Source: Silicimonas sp. (lineage in GTDB: Bacteria; Pseudomonadota; Alphaproteobacteria; Rhodobacterales; Rhodobacteraceae). Taken from it: a stretch of DNA of 64,000 bases. Position numbers and translations under genes: made by a program. Below are positions 8,284-17,022 of this stretch, piece after piece. The stretch is from NCBI GenBank assembly GCA_022826385.1, contig JAJDUZ010000037.1, forward strand, positions 1 to 64,000, read 5' to 3'. The notes under the pieces were generated by a model. The model saw only the letters and a list, made by a program, of their open reading frames with translations. It was not told where the DNA came from and made no database searches. Position 1 is the stretch's first letter; each line of letters starts with the position of its first letter.

Positions 8284-10287
8284 TCAATCGGTCAGGGCGT
8301 CCGGGCGCGGGCGCGGGCGGACCGGGGGCGGCAGCAGGCTTTGCCGCTCGTGTCCAGGTTGCGCGATCAGTTCGGCGGTGAAATTGAGAGGCTGGACTTG
8401 GCCGGTCAGCTGCGCCCGATAGATCGGCAGGCTTTCCGCAACACGCATGACATAGTTCCGTGTTTCGTCGAACGGGATGTGTTCGATCCAGTCAACGATA
8501 TCCATCTGGCCCTTGCGGGGGTCACCGCGCTCGCGCATCCAGCGCAGGGGCCGGTTCGGCCCGGCGTTGTACCCGGCAGCCGTCATCACCACGTTGCCAT
8601 CGAAAAGCGCCATCAACTCGTCGAGATAGGCATTGCCCAGCCGCGCATTGTAGACTGGGTCATTCAGCAGCCGAGACCGGTTGTAGGGCAGTCTCAGATC
8701 CGCCGCGACAGACCGGGCTGTCGCGGGCATGACCTGCATCAGGCCAAGGGCGCCTGCACCGCTGGTCACGACCGGATCGAACTCGCTTTCACGCCGGGCG
8801 ATGGCAAGCGACAACTCGTAAGGCACCGGCTCGATGTCCTGACCCAGTGACGCGACCGGGTAATAGGCGCGCGGAATGACGATCCCGCGGCGGGCAGCCT
8901 GCTTGCCGACCATAACCGCCAGATGGGGTTCGTTTGCGCTCAGAAGAAAGTCTCCGAGACTGCCGATTTCCTGTGGTGGCAGCGTTTCGGTCATGTGGCG
9001 GAAGAATTGTTCTGCCACATTGCGCCGCCCGGTTTCCATGAAGTGCCGCGCTGCCCGGAACACACTGGTCTCGGCAAAAGACGTGTCCTTCAAGTCGGGA
9101 TACGTGGCGGTTGCCACAAGGCCGGGGTCCATCGCCAGGCCCACCCTCTCGGCAGCCAGGAGCCCATAGAAGCTGGTCTGGTATTCCCCACCGAACGCAT
9201 AAGCGAGGGTCGCGGCTTCCATGTCGCCCAGTTGTTCATGCGCGCGCCCTTCCCAATAGCCGGCGCGTCCCAGCGAGATCGGTGTGGCGACAGCGCCGCG
9301 AAACCTCAGGAAATGCTTCAGGGCTGTTTTCGCGTCGTCCTGATAGGTCAGCGCGATATAGCCGGACAGCCATTCGAGGTCCGCGAAATGCGACCCTTCG
9401 GTCAGTCCGTGCTCCGAGGCCAGTTGATAGGCGCTTGCGATCCGTCCTGCCCGCATCTCGGATCGGGCAAAGCTGCGACGCCAACCGGCCCACCGCTCGG
9501 GCACCCCGAGTGCGTCCGGGCTGGCCGCAAAGATCAGCGTCATTGCATCACGGCTGAGCCTCTTGCGCGCGCGCCATTGCATGCGTTCGAACGCAAGGCC
9601 GGGGTCTGCCAACAACGACTTCGGAATCTTGTCGATCAGGGCGTTGACGTTTGGTTTGCTGGCGCGAAGCGCCATGCGCGCCGTGGCCAGCTTCTGCCAG
9701 TCTTCGTCCACATGTTCCAACATGCGCGTCGCGCCATCGCTTGCGCCGCGCCACAGCAGCATGTCGAGGCGGGCCTTGTGATGGTCGGCCAATGCCTCGC
9801 CATAGAATGTCAAAAGTGCGGTTTCGTCCTCGGGCGTCAGGATCATGGTGCGCCATGTCAGGATCGCGCGATCCGTTGCCGTCTCAAGATCGCCGTTTGC
9901 CCGGAAGGCGGCGATCAACGCGCGTGCGCCATGGCCTGTTTGCGGCTCAGCACCTTCGAAAAAGGCGATGACCTCATCCGCGCGGCGCCCAATCGGAATG
10001 TCAGCCTCAACCCGCTTTCTGAGAAGCTTCAATCCCGGCCAGTCCGCATTTGCATCCAGAAACCGGATCGCCTCGGAAAACGTGCCTTTCCCGGCGCGCA
10101 ACCGTTCCCAGTCGGCAATGGCCCGGCGTGTGGCGCGGTCAAGAAACGGGGGCGTGCGGGGAACGCTTGCTTCCACGACCGGACGCGCGGCCACCTTGAG
10201 ACCGGTCGCTGACACCAGCTCGACCGGGGTCTCGGCGGATGCGCCGCTGGCAAACATCAGGAAGGCCACGACGAGGGCTCTGATCAT
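8284..10287 (-). CDS. Soluble lytic murein transglycosylase (Slt70-like)
   Basis: 667 residues from ATG at 10287 (MIRALVVAFLMFASGASA, a cleavable signal peptide). The upstream in-frame GTG at 10320 would bury the signal peptide. A long helical superhelix region precedes a C-terminal SLT domain: 'AIARRESEFDPVVTSGAGAL' with the catalytic Glu in RRESEFDP, then GLMQVMPATARSVA and AGYNAGPNRPLRWM. It cleaves peptidoglycan glycan strands in the periplasm, forming 1,6-anhydromuramyl ends. It is divergent from dapA, with a 123-base shared promoter region. Confidence 0.93.
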   Translation of the reverse strand: MIRALVVAFLMFASGASAETPVELVSATGLKVAARPVVEASVPRTPPFLDRATRRAIADWERLRAGKGTFSEAIRFLDANADWPGLKLLRKRVEADIPIGRRADEVIAFFEGAEPQTGHGARALIAAFRANGDLETATDRAILTWRTMILTPEDETALLTFYGEALADHHKARLDMLLWRGASDGATRMLEHVDEDWQKLATARMALRASKPNVNALIDKIPKSLLADPGLAFERMQWRARKRLSRDAMTLIFAASPDALGVPERWAGWRRSFARSEMRAGRIASAYQLASEHGLTEGSHFADLEWLSGYIALTYQDDAKTALKHFLRFRGAVATPISLGRAGYWEGRAHEQLGDMEAATLAYAFGGEYQTSFYGLLAAERVGLAMDPGLVATATYPDLKDTSFAETSVFRAARHFMETGRRNVAEQFFRHMTETLPPQEIGSLGDFLLSANEPHLAVMVGKQAARRGIVIPRAYYPVASLGQDIEPVPYELSLAIARRESEFDPVVTSGAGALGLMQVMPATARSVAADLRLPYNRSRLLNDPVYNARLGNAYLDELMALFDGNVVMTAAGYNAGPNRPLRWMRERGDPRKGQMDIVDWIEHIPFDETRNYVMRVAESLPIYRAQLTGQVQPLNFTAELIAQPGHERQSLLPPPVRPRPRPDALTD

Positions 10288-10410
10288 TGGCAACCGATCC
10301 GTTAACTTGCCCCTCACCACGTTGAGAAAAGCACATCAGGGACCTGCTTGGCAATTCTCTTGCCCGGATATAGTGTCCGCCCGCTTAATGTCTGCGAGAG
10401 GAGTGCTGAA

Positions 10411-11286
10411 ATGTTCCAGGGATCCATGCCTGCATTGGTCACGCCGTTCAAAAACGGCTCTGTGGATGTCGACGCGCTTAAATCGCTGGTCGATTGGCAG
10501 ATCGAGAGCGGTTCCGCCGCCCTTGTTCCGGTCGGGACCACCGGGGAAAGCCCGACACTGTCGCATCAAGAGCACGAAATGGTGATCGACGAGGTCGTGA
10601 AAGCGGCAGCCGGGCGCGTTCCGGTGATCGCGGGCGCGGGTTCGAACAACACCGATGAAGGGATCCGGTTTATCCAGTTCGCGGAAAAAGTAGGGGCCGA
10701 TGCGGCTCTGGTGGTGACCCCTTACTACAACAAGCCGACGCAAGAGGGTCTCTATCAGCATTACAAGGCGATGCATGACGCGGCCGACCTGCCGATCATC
10801 ATCTATAACATCCCGGGCCGGTCTTCTGTCGACATGTCGGTCGAGACGATGGCCCGTCTGGCCGAATTGCCGCGCATCATTGGCGTCAAGGACGCGACCG
10901 CCGACCTGTCGCGTGTGCCGAAGCAACGCATGTCTTGCGGCAAGGAATTCGTCCAGCTTTCCGGCGAAGACGCGACCGCGTTGGGGTTCAATGCGCATGG
11001 CGGGCAAGGCTGCATCAGCGTGACAGCAAATGTCGCGCCGGCGCTCTGCGCCGAGATGCAGGCAGCCACCTTGCGGGGTGACTATCAGACGGCGCTGGAG
11101 ATCACGGATCGCCTGATGCCGCTGCACATCGCGATCTTCATGGAGCCGGGTCTGGCAGGCGCCAAATATGGGCTGTCGCTGCTGGGCCGGTGCTCGAACG
11201 AGATCCGCTTGCCGCTGACCGAAGTCTCTGAGCCGACCAAGGCGGCTATCAAGGATGCGATGGTCCACGCGGGCCTGCTGAACTAG
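10411..11286 (+). CDS. dapA: 4-hydroxy-tetrahydrodipicolinate synthase
   Basis: 291 residues from ATG 10411, preceded by GAGAGGAG. DapA condenses pyruvate with aspartate semialdehyde in the lysine/diaminopimelate pathway. Visible active-site elements are T44-T45 (GTTGESPTL), the TPYYNKP motif, Y132 (IIIYNIPGR) and the Schiff-base K160 ([11 protein letters not shown]). An upstream in-frame extension to 10348 lacks homology. It is followed by smpB after 57 bases holding two hairpins. Confidence 0.97.
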   Translation: MFQGSMPALVTPFKNGSVDVDALKSLVDWQIESGSAALVPVGTTGESPTLSHQEHEMVIDEVVKAAAGRVPVIAGAGSNNTDEGIRFIQFAEKVGADAALVVTPYYNKPTQEGLYQHYKAMHDAADLPIIIYNIPGRSSVDMSVETMARLAELPRIIGVKDATADLSRVPKQRMSCGKEFVQLSGEDATALGFNAHGGQGCISVTANVAPALCAEMQAATLRGDYQTALEITDRLMPLHIAIFMEPGLAGAKYGLSLLGRCSNEIRLPLTEVSEPTKAAIKDAMVHAGLLN

Positions 11287-11299
11287 GGCACTTTGCCCT
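11285..11299 (+). other. Small hairpin at the dapA stop codon
   Basis: AGGGCA-CTT-TGCCCT forms a 6-bp perfect stem that includes part of the dapA TAG. There is no T run, so it is at best a weak terminator or mRNA 3' stabiliser. Confidence 0.45.
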
Positions 11300-11315
11300 G
11301 ACCACTGGACTTGCG

Positions 11316-11340
11316 CGCGCCGAGACCCTATCTCGGCGCG
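11316..11340 (+). promoter_or_regulatory. 10-bp perfect hairpin abutting the smpB start codon
   Basis: CGCGCCGAGA (11316-11325), loop CCCTA, TCTCGGCGCG (11331-11340). The stem ends three bases before the smpB ATG and occupies the place where a Shine-Dalgarno sequence would lie; no purine-rich site is visible there. It could restrict initiation at smpB, act as a processing or terminator structure for dapA mRNA, or mark the 5' end of a leaderless-like smpB message. Confidence 0.6.
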
Positions 11341-11343
11341 GCT

Positions 11344-11817
11344 ATGGCCAAGAAACCGGATAACACGAACTATAAGGTGATCGCCGAAAACCGGCGCGCG
11401 CGCTTTGATTATGCCATCGACGAAGACCTGGAATGCGGCATCCAGTTGATGGGGTCCGAAGTGAAGTCCCTGCGCCTGAACCAGTCGAACATTGCCGAAA
11501 GCTATGCGGCGGTCGAAGAGGGCGAGCTTTGGTTGGTCAACAGCTATATCGCGCCTTACGAGCAGGCGATGTTTGGGCATGAAGACCGGCGGCGGCGCAA
11601 GCTTCTGGTGTCCAAGAAACAGCTTTCTGATCTTTGGAATGCCACGCAGCGCAAGGGCATGACGCTGGTGCCGCTGGTGATGTACTTCAACGACCGGGGT
11701 ATCGTGAAAGTCAAGATTGGCATCGCGAAAGGCAAGAAGTCTCACGACAAGCGCGAAACGCAGGCCAAGCGTGACTGGAGCCGCCAGAAGCAAAGGTTGC
11801 TCAAAGAACACGGTTAG
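11344..11817 (+). CDS. smpB: SsrA-binding protein
   Basis: 157 residues from ATG 11344 ([23 protein letters not shown]). SmpB binds tmRNA and brings it to stalled ribosomes for trans-translation. The family signatures [22 protein letters not shown] and [16 protein letters not shown] with a basic C-terminal tail are all present. A TTG at 11311 is in frame but would place the upstream hairpin inside the coding region and has no homology. The ssrA gene itself is not in the window. Confidence 0.96.
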   Translation: MAKKPDNTNYKVIAENRRARFDYAIDEDLECGIQLMGSEVKSLRLNQSNIAESYAAVEEGELWLVNSYIAPYEQAMFGHEDRRRRKLLVSKKQLSDLWNATQRKGMTLVPLVMYFNDRGIVKVKIGIAKGKKSHDKRETQAKRDWSRQKQRLLKEHG

Positions 11818-11924
11818 GCCGTGTTTTCGTCTTGAAGATCAAACTTGCACCGGGTGCCGTTGTCTCGGTTCCGCAACTGGCCGTATGTTAGTGACGGAGG
11901 TCGGAGGAACAACGAGAACAAAAA

Positions 11925-12878
11925 ATGTTCGAGCTGCTTGACGTAAAGTGGGGCAATACCACGCTGGGCACGCCCAGCGGTGTGGTGACGTGGTCCAGTG
12001 ATCTGGCGGGCGAATTGTCCCTGAACCTTGGTGCGACCGACGCAAGCATCGAAGAAGAGTTGCAGCGCGCCTTCCAAACCTGGGAAGACGTTGCTGCGAT
12101 TGATTTCGAGCAGGTCGCAAGTGGCGGTGACGTCGTTGTTCAGGCCGCTGTCCTCGATCCGCGCTTTGCCGGTCAGGCCGGACCCTTCCCGACGAATTTC
12201 CCGGGCATTTTCGAGATGTCTTCGGCAACGATCGAATTCAACTCAAGCTATGTCTGGTCGGACAATGGCGGCGTGGGCAGCACTGACTTCTATGCAGTGG
12301 CCCTCCACGAGGTCGGTCACGTGCTGGGTCTGGATCATCCGAATGACCCGACCCAGATCATGAACGCGACCATCTTCGTCGATGAGCTTGGGGACGGCGA
12401 CATTCGCGGGGCGCAAGCGATTTATGGCGTCGATGGGGATGATGTCGAATTGCCGCCCTTGGAAGAAACGTCCGCCTCCAGCGGTGGTGGCGGTGGCGGA
12501 GGAGGTGCCGGGGCAGGGCTTTTGGTTGCGCTATTGGCTTTCCTTGCATCTTTGTTCACAGGTGGCGGCGCGGCGGTAGCCATGGCGGCCGGCAGTGTGG
12601 CGTCTTCGCGAGCGGGCGAGGACGAAGACGACACCTCGGATGTCAGCTTCACGGAAGCGGACCTTGCGGCGCTTTTTATCTCCGAGGATGACAGCGCTGG
12701 CCATTCTCATGCGGATCACGGATGTGGCGATGGAATGCACTCGGTCATGATCGACCAGTTTGCGCTCTTGCCCTCGGTCGATTTCACGTCACAGCCAAAC
12801 CCATGCGGCTGCGTTGGTCTTTGCGAACACATCAACGATCAAGAAAAACCGGTCGAGACGCTGGATTTGCTCGCCTAG
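11925..12878 (+). CDS. Matrixin-like zinc metalloprotease with Gly-rich linker and membrane segment
   Basis: 317 residues. The zinc site HEVGHVLGLDH lies at 128-138 with the Met-turn M146 (TQIMNATI), typical of metzincins (matrixin/serralysin group). The catalytic domain begins at once, without a signal peptide. After it come a run of eight glycines near residue 190, a hydrophobic Ala/Leu/Gly segment (about 197-227) that could span a membrane, an acidic stretch (AGEDEDDTSD), and a C-terminal tail with His and four or five Cys (HADHGCGDGM; PCGCVGLCEHIND). The tail could bind metal or be a secretion signal. It stands alone between smpB and the convergent 337-residue membrane gene. Substrate unknown. 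Confidence 0.85.
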   Translation: MFELLDVKWGNTTLGTPSGVVTWSSDLAGELSLNLGATDASIEEELQRAFQTWEDVAAIDFEQVASGGDVVVQAAVLDPRFAGQAGPFPTNFPGIFEMSSATIEFNSSYVWSDNGGVGSTDFYAVALHEVGHVLGLDHPNDPTQIMNATIFVDELGDGDIRGAQAIYGVDGDDVELPPLEETSASSGGGGGGGGAGAGLLVALLAFLASLFTGGGAAVAMAAGSVASSRAGEDEDDTSDVSFTEADLAALFISEDDSAGHSHADHGCGDGMHSVMIDQFALLPSVDFTSQPNPCGCVGLCEHINDQEKPVETLDLLA

Positions 12879-12887
12879 TCGCGGGGT

Positions 12888-13901
12888 TTAATCAAAGATA
12901 CCGGCCACACGCCCCAGAAGCATAAAAGCGCGGGATGTGCGTGTTTCCGCCAGAACGGCAAGCTCCTGATCTGTCAGGCCCTCGACATGCTGCGACAACG
13001 TCCGGTCGAAGGCGCGCAGGAAGTGATGCACCGAGTCGCGAAAGATCGTATCCTGGCGCATCCGGGCCGAGCTGAGGGAGAGCGACGCGCGGTCGCGTAT
13101 GCCCCCGATCCCTGATATCGACGGGCCGCGTTCGCCGGCTGCAAACTTGCGCCAAACGTCCGGGCGCGTGCGGTCGGGGGTCAGGTCATCCATATAGATA
13201 CCGTCCTGGCTGAGCAGCGTCAGAACATCTTGGCTGGCGCGCACCAACGGCGACACACGCGGGTCCGCCAGCGCGCGTCTCAGCGCCTCGAAGCCTGCGC
13301 GATCTTCGGCCGTTTCCGGAAAGTTCAGGGCTGAAATGAAATCTTCTGTGCTGACCGCCGGGATCGGCGTGCCATCGGCAAAGGCCAAGGCCGGCTGTGT
13401 TTCGGCGGCTTCGACCGGAGGGTGGAAGTCCTCGACAGCGGGCATCGGCGTGTTCGGTGTCGGGCGCGACGCGAACTGAGTCAGGGTTTCTTCTGCCCGT
13501 TTCTGCGCCTGAACGATCTCGTCGATCTTGCGCTCGACATTTGGCCCCATTGTCGTTGCAGCAATCTGCGCCTGGCTCACATAGATCTGGCGCATTGCGT
13601 CCATCGATGCCTGCAGTCGCTCGCTTTCCTCGCGCATCACCCGGGCGCTTTTCAGCACAATCGCGGCAATCCAGATCAGCGCAATGGGCAGGAAAAGTGC
13701 AAGGATCACGATCAGGAAACGCAGCGGTCCCAGCGTTTCTCCGTCACCCAGCCCGGCGACGGCTAAAAAGACCACCGCGGCCAAGCCCCAAGCCGCACTG
13801 GCCACCAACGCGACGCGATCGGTGGCATCAAAACCAGCTTTTTCGTCGACCCGGCCATAAATACCCAAGTCGACAGGCGGAGAATTCGGGTTTTCAGACA
13901 A
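12888..13901 (-). CDS. Membrane protein with coiled coil, unknown function
   Basis: 337 residues. Two transmembrane helices near residues 29-50 and 60-84 (LRFLIVILALFLPIALIWIA) are followed by an amphipathic coiled-coil region (ESERLQASMDAMRQIY ... VERKIDEIVQAQKRAEETL), a Pro-rich linker and a helical C-terminal domain. No ATG lies near the N-terminus; the likely start is TTG 13901, with an AAGGGCG site upstream. It lies 16 bases downstream of greA on the same strand, so the two are probably co-transcribed. I recognise it only as a Rhodobacteraceae-type conserved protein. Confidence 0.82.
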   Translation of the reverse strand: MSENPNSPPVDLGIYGRVDEKAGFDATDRVALVASAAWGLAAVVFLAVAGLGDGETLGPLRFLIVILALFLPIALIWIAAIVLKSARVMREESERLQASMDAMRQIYVSQAQIAATTMGPNVERKIDEIVQAQKRAEETLTQFASRPTPNTPMPAVEDFHPPVEAAETQPALAFADGTPIPAVSTEDFISALNFPETAEDRAGFEALRRALADPRVSPLVRASQDVLTLLSQDGIYMDDLTPDRTRPDVWRKFAAGERGPSISGIGGIRDRASLSLSSARMRQDTIFRDSVHHFLRAFDRTLSQHVEGLTDQELAVLAETRTSRAFMLLGRVAGIFD

Positions 13902-13917
13902 AGGTCGCCCTTTTGTG

Positions 13918-14388
13918 TCAGCTGAAGTCGATATTCAAAATTTCATAGCTCTTTTCGCCGCCCGGCGTGCGGACTTCGACGCTGTCGCCTTCATCCTTGC
14001 CGATCAGGGCCCGTGCCAATGGCGATTTGAGATTCAATTTGCCGTTCTCGATATCGGCCTCGGGTTCGCCGACAATCTGGTATGTCTTCTCTTCGTCGGT
14101 GTCTTCGTCGACGATGGTGATCGTGGCGCCGAACTTGATGGACCCCGAAAGCGTCGAGGGATCGATCACGTCGGCCAGCGAAAGAATGCCTTCCAGCTCT
14201 TTCACGCGGCCCTCGATGAAGCTCTGTTTCTCGCGCGCCGCGTGATACTCGGCGTTCTCGCTGAGGTCGCCATGTTCGCGCGCTTCCGCAATGGCTCGGA
14301 TCACCGCTGGGCGTTCCACCGACTTCAGTTTCTTCAATTCTTCATTGAGCGCGGTATGCCCCGCGCGTGTCAGCGGTATCTTGTCCAT
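13918..14388 (-). CDS. greA: Transcription elongation factor GreA
   Basis: 156 residues from ATG 14388 ([22 protein letters not shown]). The N-terminal coiled coil carries the acidic tip ([21 protein letters not shown]), which reaches the RNA polymerase active site and stimulates cleavage of backtracked RNA. The C-terminal FKBP-like domain follows ([18 protein letters not shown]). A TTG nine bases upstream is in frame but less likely, because the ATG fits the family N-terminus. Confidence 0.97.
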   Translation of the reverse strand: MDKIPLTRAGHTALNEELKKLKSVERPAVIRAIAEAREHGDLSENAEYHAAREKQSFIEGRVKELEGILSLADVIDPSTLSGSIKFGATITIVDEDTDEEKTYQIVGEPEADIENGKLNLKSPLARALIGKDEGDSVEVRTPGGEKSYEILNIDFS

Positions 14389-14576
14389 GGGAACCAACCT
14401 TACAAAAAGTCCCGAGGTTTCTACCGCCCCAAGGTGGTCGAGGGCAAGTCCCTGTCACGGGGCATGGCGCGCGAACGCCGTGGCGCGTTCCGCGGCGCTT
14501 TGTAACGCACCGTCCCGATTGACGTGATCCCGCCGTCTGGTAGGTCTGTCCGGACGGTTTTTCGAGGGAGCGTTTC

Positions 14577-16232
14577 ATGGCCGAGATCGAACGCGAAAGC
14601 ATGGAATATGACGTTGTAATCGTGGGTGCCGGGCCGGCTGGCCTGTCGGCCGCGATCCGGTTGAAGCAGCTTGATGCGGACCTGAACATAGTCGTGCTTG
14701 AAAAAGGCTCGGAAGTGGGCGCGCATATCCTGTCGGGCGCCGTGCTGGACCCCAGCGGGCTGGACCGGTTGATGCCCGACTGGAAGGACAAGGGCGCCCC
14801 GATCACGGTCGAAGTGAAGAAGGACAAGTTCTATGTCCTTGGCGAATCCGGAAAGTTGCGCCTGCCGAATTTCCTGATGCCGCCGCTGATGAATAATCAC
14901 GGCAACTACATCGTTTCGATGGGTAATGTGTGCCGCTGGATGGCAGAACAGGCCGAGCAGATGGGCGTCGAAATCTTCCCCGGCATGTCCTGTTCCGAGG
15001 TGGTCTATGGCGACAATGGCGAAGTGAAAGGCGTGGTCGCTGGTGTTTTCGGTTTGGAAGAAGACGGATCTTACGGCGAGAACACCGAGCCGGGCATGGA
15101 GTTGCACGGCAAATATGTCTTCCTGTCGGAAGGGGTGCGCGGGTCGCTCTCGAAGGAAGTGATCGCCAAGTATGACCTCGCCGCCGACTGCGATGTCCCG
15201 AAGTTCGGCATCGGCATGAAGGAGATCTGGGAAGTCAAACCCGAGAACCATGACGAAGGCTCGGTTCTGCATACGCTGGGCTGGCCGCTCGGCTGGAAGC
15301 AGTCGGGTGGCAGCTTCATGTATCATCTTGATAACAATCAAGTTTACGTGGGCTATATCGTCGACCTGAACTACAAGAACCCGCACCTCTTCCCGTATAT
15401 GGAGTTCCAGCGGTTCAAGCATCACCCGGCGATTGCCAAGGTGCTGGAAGGCGGCAAGCGCGTCGCCTACGGCGCTCGTGCTGTCACCAAGGGCGGGTTC
15501 CAGTCGATTCCGCAATCGGCCTTCCCGGGCGGCGCGCTTCTGGGCTGTTCGATCGGGCTTGTGAACCTGCCGCGGATCAAGGGCAACCATAACGCCATGC
15601 ATTCCGGCATCGAGGCCGCCGAGGCCGCGTTCCAGGCAATTCAGGCTGGGCGTCAGGGCGATGTCCTAACCAGTTACGACGCGAACTTGCGCGAAGGTCC
15701 GGTGGGCCGCGATCTGAAGCGCGTGCGGAACGTCGCGCCGCTCAACGCGAAATATGGGCCTTTGGGTGGTCTTGCCCTGGGCGGGTTCGACATGTGGTTC
15801 CAGACCCTTTTCCAAGGGCTCAGCTTGTTCGGGACGCTGAAGCACGGCAAGACCGATGCCGAAGCCACCGAGCCTGCGTCGCAGCACCAACCGATCGAGT
15901 ATCCGAAGCCCGATGGTGTGCTTTCCTTTGACCGGCTGACCAACGTCAGCTTCTCGTTCACGAACCACGAGGAAAGCCAGCCCGCGCACCTGAAGCTGAC
16001 GGATGCGGATGTGCCGGTGAAGGTGAACTATGCCAAGTTCGCCGGTCCTTCGGCGCGCTATTGTCCGGCGGGCGTCTATGAGTTCGTGGGCGAAACGGAT
16101 GCCGAACGCCGTTTCCAGATCAACTTCCAGAACTGCGTGCATTGCAAGACGTGCGACATCAAGGATCCCAGCCAGAACATCACCTGGACGGTGCCTCAGG
16201 GCGGTGACGGGCCGAACTACCCGAACATGTAA
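14577..16232 (+). CDS. Electron transfer flavoprotein-ubiquinone oxidoreductase
   Basis: 551 residues, the usual length for ETF-QO. The FAD-binding VVIVGAGPAGLSAAIRL motif is near residue 13, and the C-terminal ferredoxin-like part has the four cysteines of one 4Fe-4S cluster (RYCPAGVYEF ... NCVHCKTCDIKDP) and ends with a WTVPQGGDGPNYPNM motif typical of the family. It passes electrons from ETF, reduced by acyl-CoA and dimethylglycine-type dehydrogenases, to ubiquinone at the inner membrane. The GAGGGAG site before ATG 14577 supports the start. Confidence 0.97.
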   Translation: MAEIERESMEYDVVIVGAGPAGLSAAIRLKQLDADLNIVVLEKGSEVGAHILSGAVLDPSGLDRLMPDWKDKGAPITVEVKKDKFYVLGESGKLRLPNFLMPPLMNNHGNYIVSMGNVCRWMAEQAEQMGVEIFPGMSCSEVVYGDNGEVKGVVAGVFGLEEDGSYGENTEPGMELHGKYVFLSEGVRGSLSKEVIAKYDLAADCDVPKFGIGMKEIWEVKPENHDEGSVLHTLGWPLGWKQSGGSFMYHLDNNQVYVGYIVDLNYKNPHLFPYMEFQRFKHHPAIAKVLEGGKRVAYGARAVTKGGFQSIPQSAFPGGALLGCSIGLVNLPRIKGNHNAMHSGIEAAEAAFQAIQAGRQGDVLTSYDANLREGPVGRDLKRVRNVAPLNAKYGPLGGLALGGFDMWFQTLFQGLSLFGTLKHGKTDAEATEPASQHQPIEYPKPDGVLSFDRLTNVSFSFTNHEESQPAHLKLTDADVPVKVNYAKFAGPSARYCPAGVYEFVGETDAERRFQINFQNCVHCKTCDIKDPSQNITWTVPQGGDGPNYPNM

Positions 16233-16249
16233 GCGCAGACTGTGCCGGG

Positions 16250-16765
16250 TTACAGCTTGAACGCTCGGCGCATGTCTTGCACGGCTTCGACTTGCCGTTC
16301 GGACAACTCGTTGCCGACAAGGCCGCTCAGCATATCCTGCAACATGCCGTAGGACGCCGTTTTGTCGATCTTGAACATGCGCTTGGCCAGCCGTGGAATG
16401 GCTTGATCCGGCCCGCCGCATTGCGTCATCAGCCAGCGTCCCAAAACTTCCATTTCTTCGGCCTCAGCCTCTTCTGCCCGAAGCTTGCTGCGGACCTGAA
16501 CATGCAGTTGGTCGCGTTGTTCCTGCGTTGGCAGACCGTCCAACTCCAGAAACGACTGCGCGATGGCACAAATGGCGATGCGCGGATCATCGATGCCTTC
16601 GACGGGATGCGCCCGCGTTTGCTTGGTGAAGGCCAGCCGGCGTGGTGCGTTCTTGGCGGTGGCCACGGCGTCCGCTGCCACATCGAGGGCATCACGCGGA
16701 TTGCTTCGGATCCACCACCAGATTGCGCCCCCAACGGCGGCAAGGATCATCATGACAATGGGCAT
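16250..16765 (-). CDS. Membrane-anchored protein of unknown function
   Basis: 171 residues from ATG 16765; an in-frame GTG nine bases upstream is less likely because AAGAG is better spaced for the ATG. One N-terminal transmembrane helix (MPIVMMILAAVGGAIWWWI) is followed by a soluble helical domain with regularly spaced acidic residues. The domain loosely resembles TerB-like helical bundles (FLELDGLPTQEQRDQL), but I could not confirm that. It is convergent with the ETF-QO gene, 17 bases apart. Confidence 0.75.
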   Translation of the reverse strand: MPIVMMILAAVGGAIWWWIRSNPRDALDVAADAVATAKNAPRRLAFTKQTRAHPVEGIDDPRIAICAIAQSFLELDGLPTQEQRDQLHVQVRSKLRAEEAEAEEMEVLGRWLMTQCGGPDQAIPRLAKRMFKIDKTASYGMLQDMLSGLVGNELSERQVEAVQDMRRAFKL

Positions 16766-17022
16766 ATCGAACACTCTTGGTCTGAAATGGGTGGTTGCAG
16801 CCTAGAAACGCTTCGGGCGCAAAAGGGGGACGGGATTGTGGCGAAGTCGCGGCAACGGGCGCACCTTTCCGCACCCGAATTGGCGGCATTGCTGTGTTTC
16901 GGGTGGTTTTATCACCACGCTTGTAACAGTTCCGTCAGAAATCTGCGGCATAGAGGCCCCTCGCATTGCCTGCGGCCTTGGCGAGCACTAGGCTTCCTCG
17001 GAAACCAGAAAAGGTGTTCTTC

